Source: an uncultured Bryobacteraceae bacterium (GTDB lineage Bacteria; Acidobacteriota; Terriglobia; Bryobacterales; Bryobacteraceae). From it: 64,000 nucleotides of DNA. Both the position numbers and the translations under genes were made by a program. Below are positions 60,194-64,000 of this stretch, piece by piece. Positions within the stretch are counted from its first letter, which is position 1. Each line of letters begins with the position of its first letter. The stretch is taken from assembly GCA_937920635.1 (NCBI GenBank), contig CAKZUE010000015.1, positions 33,122-97,121 of the forward strand. The letters are read 5' to 3'. Below the pieces are notes generated by a model, which saw nothing but the letters and a program-made list of their open reading frames with translations, was not told where the DNA came from and searched no databases.

Positions 60194-61471
60194 TCAATGA
60201 TCCAGCAGCCGCAGCAACTGCTGCGCGCATACCAGGAGCGGATCCATCACCGTCGAATACGGCGGCGCATACGCCAGGTCGAGCCCCGCCAGCGTCTCCA
60301 CGTCCATTCGCGCCGCCAGCGCCGCCGCCGCCGTGTTGATCCGCGCCAGCACTCCGCCGTCGCCCGTCACCGCCGCGCCCAGCAGCCTCCGGCTGCGCCG
60401 GTCCGCCACCAGTTGCACCGCGATCGTCTTGCCGAAAAAATACCGCGCCCGCTCGCGCCCCTCCACCACCGCCTCCACCGGCGAAAACCCCTCCCGCCGC
60501 GCCTGCTGTTGCGACAGCCCCGTCACCGCCACCGCCAGCCCGCCCGCCCGCACGATCGATGTCCCAGCCACGCCGGCAAACCGCTCCCTGCGCCCCGCCG
60601 CGTTCGCCCCGGCCACGCGCCCCATCTTGTTCGCCGTCGTCCCCAGCGGAATCCACACCTCGCGCCCGGACACGATGTGCCGCGCCTCGCAGCAGTCGCC
60701 TGCCGCAAACACGCCGTTCAGCGACGTCTCCATGTGCTCGCTCACCGCCAGCGCTCCCGTGCGTCCCAGCGCCGCGCCTGCTTCCGCCAGCACCTCCACA
60801 TTCGGGCGCATCCCGGTCGCATCGATCACAACCTCCGCTTCCACCCCCTCGGCATCGGCAGGTTCATTCAGCCGCACTTCCACGCCGCACTGCTCCAGCC
60901 GCTCCGCCACGCGTTGCGTCAACCACGCATCCTCGCGATTCAACAAAGTCGTCGCATCGTGATACAGCCGCACCCGCAAACCGCACGCCCGCAGCGCCGT
61001 CGCCGCCTCCAGCCCGATGTAGCCCCCTCCGATCACCGCCGCCGTCCGCGGACGCTCGCACTCCAGAAACTGCTTGAGCCGCAGCGCATCTTCGTCGGTG
61101 TGCAGCCGGAACACGCGCCGCGCGCTCGACAGCCGCGCCGCCCGCGCCCCCGCCGCCCACACCAGCCGGTCGTAACGCACGCGCTCTCCGCTGGCCAGCA
61201 CCACTTCGCGCCGCCCGTGTTGCACCGCCACCACTTCGCTCTCCGTGCGGATGCGGATGTTGCGCTCTTTCTCGAAAAACGCCGGCGGGTACACAACCAG
61301 TTGCTCGATCGACGCCACCTGCCCCTCGAGCAGATACGGCAGCCCGCACGCGCCGTAAGAGATCCTCCTGCCCTTTTCGAGCACGAGAATCTCCGCCGAC
61401 GGTTCCAGCCTGCGCGCGCGTGAAGCCGCACTCAACCCCGCCGCCACGCCGCCGACAACCACGATCCTCAT
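60194..61471 (-). CDS. CoA-disulfide reductase/NADH oxidase-type flavoprotein
   Basis: 425 residues from ATG 61471, overlapping the STAS gene stop (ATGA). The FAD site MRIVVVGGVAAGLSAASRAR, the single active-site Cys42 in ISYGACGLPYLLEG, the NAD(P) site AAVIGGGYIGLEAATALRAC, the TGMRPNVEVL element and the GVFAAGDCCEARHIVSG FAD motif are all present. The single-Cys SxxxCGLPY form is that of CoA-disulfide reductases and related NADH oxidases, not CxxxxC disulfide reductases. The C-terminal dimer domain is complete (YAPPYSTVMDPLLVCAQQ). It likely keeps low-molecular thiols reduced. Coupling to a STAS protein is unusual. Confidence 0.86.
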   Translation of the reverse strand: MRIVVVGGVAAGLSAASRARRLEPSAEILVLEKGRRISYGACGLPYLLEGQVASIEQLVVYPPAFFEKERNIRIRTESEVVAVQHGRREVVLASGERVRYDRLVWAAGARAARLSSARRVFRLHTDEDALRLKQFLECERPRTAAVIGGGYIGLEAATALRACGLRVRLYHDATTLLNREDAWLTQRVAERLEQCGVEVRLNEPADAEGVEAEVVIDATGMRPNVEVLAEAGAALGRTGALAVSEHMETSLNGVFAAGDCCEARHIVSGREVWIPLGTTANKMGRVAGANAAGRRERFAGVAGTSIVRAGGLAVAVTGLSQQQARREGFSPVEAVVEGRERARYFFGKTIAVQLVADRRSRRLLGAAVTGDGGVLARINTAAAALAARMDVETLAGLDLAYAPPYSTVMDPLLVCAQQLLRLLDH

Positions 61472-61890
61472 GACCCGCCGCCCGCGTCCTCGCCCCAATG
61501 CTTCCGGACGAACTCAAGGATGTCGAAGCTCCTCGCCGTCCGGTCCGGAAAACACAGGTTCACCGCGTCCAGCTCGTTGTCCGCCAGCCGGAAAATCGTC
61601 GCCAGCTTGGTAATCACCAGCAGCTCCAGCCCCTTCTCGTTCAGCCCGAAAATCGACATGCCCCCGCCGGCGCGCGTGATCTTCGTGTGCGCCATCACCA
61701 GGCAGCCAAGAGCGCTGGAATCGATGTAATCGACATTCCTCATGTCGAGCGCCACATGGATTCTTCCCGTCCGGATCAGCTCCTCCAGACGCGCGCGGAA
61801 CTGTTCTACCGGTTCTCCGAGCACGAACCGCCCGCTCAGCTCCAGCACCACCGCGCCGCCGCGCTCCCGTTCGACGATTTGAAACGACAT
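61468..61890 (-). CDS. STAS-domain anti-sigma-factor antagonist
   Basis: 140 residues. The STAS fold is complete: GGAVVLELSGRFVLGEPVEQ, GRIHVALDMRNVDYIDSSAL with the phosphorylatable Ser in YIDSSALG, then HTKITRAGGGMSIFGLNEKG. A 30-residue C-terminal extension (VNLCFPDRTARSFDILEFVR) follows the core. By analogy to SpoIIAA/RsbV it would bind an anti-sigma kinase when unphosphorylated; no RsbW-like kinase or sigma factor is adjacent. The next gene's start overlaps its stop. The start is only 23 bp from the divergent GH29-like gene. Confidence 0.85.
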   Translation of the reverse strand: MSFQIVERERGGAVVLELSGRFVLGEPVEQFRARLEELIRTGRIHVALDMRNVDYIDSSALGCLVMAHTKITRAGGGMSIFGLNEKGLELLVITKLATIFRLADNELDAVNLCFPDRTARSFDILEFVRKHWGEDAGGGS

Positions 61891-61907
61891 CGGAACCCTA
61901 TATTGTA
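61879..61907. promoter_or_regulatory. overlapping divergent promoters of the GH29-like and STAS genes
   Basis: On the plus strand TTGAAA (61879-61884), a 16-nt spacer and TATTGT (61901-61906) end 7 nt before the GH29-like ATG. On the minus strand TACAAT (61907-61902) shares the same bases and lies 11 nt before the STAS start. One symmetrical A/T block can therefore serve both directions. Confidence 0.5.
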
Positions 61908-61913
61908 TCTACG

Positions 61914-63908
61914 ATGCCCCTGACAAACCTCACCCGCCGCCGGTTCGCCGCCTGCCTGCCCGCCGCCGCGCTCGCGCGCCAGTCCGCGCCCCGCCGCCTG
62001 CGCCGCGCGGAGTGCTATTTCGGCCTCCATTTCGACCTGCACCCCAATGAGAAAGACACGGCGCTCGGACGCGACGTCACGCCGGAAGCGGTGGGACGGT
62101 TGCTGGAACGGGTCCGTCCGGACTTCGTCCAGTACGACGCCAAAGGCCACCCCGGCTGGCTCGGCTGGCCCTCCGACATCGGCCCTTCCGCCCCTGGCAT
62201 CGTCCGTGACTCGCTCGCCGTCTGGCGGGCTGAAACCGCCCGGCGCGGCATCGCCCTGTTCATCCATTTCTCCGGCGTCTGGGACAGTGAAGCCGTGCGC
62301 CGCCACCCGGAATGGGCGCGCGTCTCGCACGATGGCAAGCCCGACACGCGCCAGACTTCCACTTTCGGCCCTTACGTCGATCAGCTCATGATCCCGCAAC
62401 TGCGCGAGGCCGCCACGAAGTATGAACTGGACGGCGCCTGGGTCGACGGCGAGTGCTGGGCCACGCATCCCGACTACTGCGACGCTGCCGTGCGCGCCTT
62501 CGGCAGACCGGCCCCGAAGAAGGCCGGCGAACCGGGCTGGCTCGAGTGGCTGGAGTTCAATCGAGAACAATTCCGCCGTTATGTCCGCCATTATGTCGAG
62601 GAATTACACCGCAGCCATCCCCAATTTCAAGTTGCCAGCAACTGGCTGTATTCGACCATGGTGCCGGAAAAGCCGGAATTGCCCGTCGATTTTCTCTCTG
62701 GAGACTACCTGGGCAATGCCAGCATTTCCACCGCGCGCCTCGAGGCCCGCTACCTCGGCCAGACCGGAAAGCCCTGGGATCTGATGGCGTGGGGCTTCCA
62801 GCAGGCTGACTCCAACCGCGTCGGCCACATCTTCAAGCCAGCCCCCCAGCTCATGCAGGAGGCTGGAATCGTTCTCGCGCAATCCGGCGGATTTCAGGTG
62901 TATTATCACCCAGCCCGCTCGGGACATTTTGAAGATGCGCACGTGGACATTATGTCGGAACTGGCCGCCCATTGCCGCCGATTGCAGAAATGGAGCCAGC
63001 AGACGGAAACCGTCCCGCAGATCGCCGTGGTTTTTTCAAAAGAATCCCTGTACCGCACCGGCAACAAGTTGTTCGGCGGCTGGGGCCGTCTCTCCGATCC
63101 CGCGCGCGGATGGATCGATCTATTGCTCGCCTGCCAGTGGTCCGTGGATGTCCTGCCCGACTGGAAGCTGCGGCAGGCCGCCGCGCACTATCCAGTCATC
63201 GTCCTGCCGGACTGGGAGCGGCCCGGCGAGGAGTGCCTGGAAACGCTGCTCGACTACGCCCGCAACGGCGGCGTGCTGCTGGTGAGCGGCGCGCACAACG
63301 CGCAGGAACTGTCGCCGCGGCTCGGCTTCAGGGCTTCGGGCGAGCCCGCCCGCGCACAGGCGTGGCTGCGGCACGGCGCCGTGGGCAACGCCGCCGGCGT
63401 CTGGCTCGACGTCGAAGCCGGTGAAGCCCGCCTGCTCGACGAGCGCTACCCCGAACTCAATACCACCCGGGAGGGCAAGCCTGCGGCGCTGGGCGTGGCG
63501 TTCGGCAAGGGCCAGATCATCGTCGTGCCGGGTCCCGTCGGCGAGGTCTACGCGGCCACCCATGCCGCCGCCATCCGTGACTTTGGCCGCGCGCTCCTCC
63601 AGCCGCACTTCCGCCCGCTCGTGCAGGTCTCCGCGCCGCCCACCGTGGAAGTCGTGCTCCGCCGCAAGAACGCCGAACTGCTCGTCCACCTGATCAACAC
63701 CACCGCCATGCAGGTTGCCGGCGACTTCGCCACCGTCGACTTTATCCCGTCCATCGGCCCCATCCGGCTGACGGTCCAGGGTTCCAGACCTAAAACCGCC
63801 CGCCTCGAACCCGCCGGTACGCCGCTCACATGGCGCGCTGCCAGCGGCGGCTGGCAAGCCGAGATTCCGCGGCTCGATCTGCACTCCGTAGCCGTCATGG
63901 TAAGATGA
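61914..63908 (+). CDS. Tat-exported alpha-L-fucosidase-like glycoside hydrolase (GH29-type)
   Basis: 664 residues with a twin-arginine leader (LTRRRFAACLPAAALARQSA). The catalytic barrel has ECYFGLHFDLHPNEKDT, VRPDFVQYDAKGHPGW, ALFIHFSGVWDSEAVRRHPE and the likely nucleophile Asp in YELDGAWVDGECW. These are the marks of fucosidase-like (GH29-related) enzymes. The second half (VIVLPDWERPGEECLETLLD, HFRPLVQVSAPPTVEVVLRR) resembles the beta-galactosidase trimerisation/beta-sandwich parts of such proteins. The leaving sugar is unverified. There is no Shine-Dalgarno; a -10 lies 7 nt upstream. The tRNA gene begins 15 bp after its stop. Confidence 0.7.
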   Translation: MPLTNLTRRRFAACLPAAALARQSAPRRLRRAECYFGLHFDLHPNEKDTALGRDVTPEAVGRLLERVRPDFVQYDAKGHPGWLGWPSDIGPSAPGIVRDSLAVWRAETARRGIALFIHFSGVWDSEAVRRHPEWARVSHDGKPDTRQTSTFGPYVDQLMIPQLREAATKYELDGAWVDGECWATHPDYCDAAVRAFGRPAPKKAGEPGWLEWLEFNREQFRRYVRHYVEELHRSHPQFQVASNWLYSTMVPEKPELPVDFLSGDYLGNASISTARLEARYLGQTGKPWDLMAWGFQQADSNRVGHIFKPAPQLMQEAGIVLAQSGGFQVYYHPARSGHFEDAHVDIMSELAAHCRRLQKWSQQTETVPQIAVVFSKESLYRTGNKLFGGWGRLSDPARGWIDLLLACQWSVDVLPDWKLRQAAAHYPVIVLPDWERPGEECLETLLDYARNGGVLLVSGAHNAQELSPRLGFRASGEPARAQAWLRHGAVGNAAGVWLDVEAGEARLLDERYPELNTTREGKPAALGVAFGKGQIIVVPGPVGEVYAATHAAAIRDFGRALLQPHFRPLVQVSAPPTVEVVLRRKNAELLVHLINTTAMQVAGDFATVDFIPSIGPIRLTVQGSRPKTARLEPAGTPLTWRAASGGWQAEIPRLDLHSVAVMVR

Positions 63909-63923
63909 GGATGTTGCCCGAAC

Positions 63924-64000
63924 GGGCTCGTAGCTCAGTTGGTTAGAGCGCTACCTTGACACGGTAGAGGTCGCAGATTCGAGTTCTGCCGAGCCCACCA
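63924..64000 (+). tRNA. tRNA-Val(GAC)
   Basis: A complete 77-nt gene ending at the window edge with an encoded CCA. The acceptor stem is GGGCTCG/CGAGCCC, the D arm follows with GCTCAGTTGGTTAGAGC, the anticodon stem CTACC/GGTAG closes the 7-nt loop TTGACAC giving anticodon GAC (63958-63960), and the T arm is GCAGA-TTCGAGT-TCTGC. It reads GUC and GUU valine codons. Confidence 0.97.

Overview
The window reads as chromosomal DNA of an acidobacterium, most likely of the Solibacter/Bryobacter group. This is inferred from style, not from a marker gene: high GC with long antisense shadow frames, Oar-like TonB-dependent receptors with a carboxypeptidase-regulatory N-terminus, a CRTAC1-type FG-GAP/ASPIC-UnbV protein, a TPR regulator with the acidobacterial-type N-terminal domain, many Tat-exported enzymes, and tandem Flp pilins. 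There is no rRNA, CRISPR array, phage or intact insertion sequence. The only RNA gene found is a complete tRNA-Val(GAC) at the right edge.

Layout. 1-17.9 kb holds accessory, carbohydrate and envelope functions: a receptor fragment, a Tat-exported glucoamylase-like protein, a LacI regulator coupled to an MFS transporter with a divergent aldo/keto reductase, a TPR regulator divergent from a secreted protein whose PEP-CTERM anchor is interrupted by an amber codon, an esterase, a LarA-like protein, two Flp pilins, small membrane proteins, a TonB-like protein and a NusG-type antiterminator. 18.0-26.3 kb has a penicillin-acylase-family hydrolase, then a tightly overlapping hypF-C-D-E-A-B cassette with a hydrogenase maturation protease but no hydrogenase subunits. 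26.3-33.5 kb has a CRTAC1-type protein, then leuA-B-C-D on the minus strand with a divergent LysR regulator; leuA lacks the C-terminal leucine-feedback domain. 33.5-46.9 kb has two TonB receptors, a PhoD-like phosphatase, a Tat-exported clan-A glycoside hydrolase, small proteins, priA and a GNAT acetyltransferase. 46.9-64 kb mixes hutH, a TrmH-family methyltransferase, a membrane protein, hydrolases, a sulfatase, an ABC-2 permease without its ATPase, isolated nuoA and nuoI genes, an AlaX editing protein, a sugar/DMT transporter, a TPR protein, a divergent acetate kinase, a repeat island, a redox pair, a STAS protein and a GH29-like hydrolase.

How the genes fit together. Several exported hydrolases (glucoamylase-like, CE1-like esterase, two glycoside hydrolases, a sulfatase), three TonB receptors, a TonB-like energiser and two sugar-type transporters fit a free-living heterotroph that degrades polysaccharides. 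The hyp cassette implies a [NiFe]-hydrogenase elsewhere in the genome.

Most notable signals: (1) a TAG codon exactly where the Glu of a PEP-CTERM motif belongs; (2) four copies of a 43-nt unit arranged as two direct pairs around about 250 bp of non-coding DNA; (3) several genes with no Shine-Dalgarno sequence but a -10 hexamer 6-8 nt before the start codon, suggesting leaderless transcripts; (4) the regulatory-domain-less LeuA; (5) an acetate kinase altered at two conserved active-site positions. I found no convincing wholly new multi-gene system.
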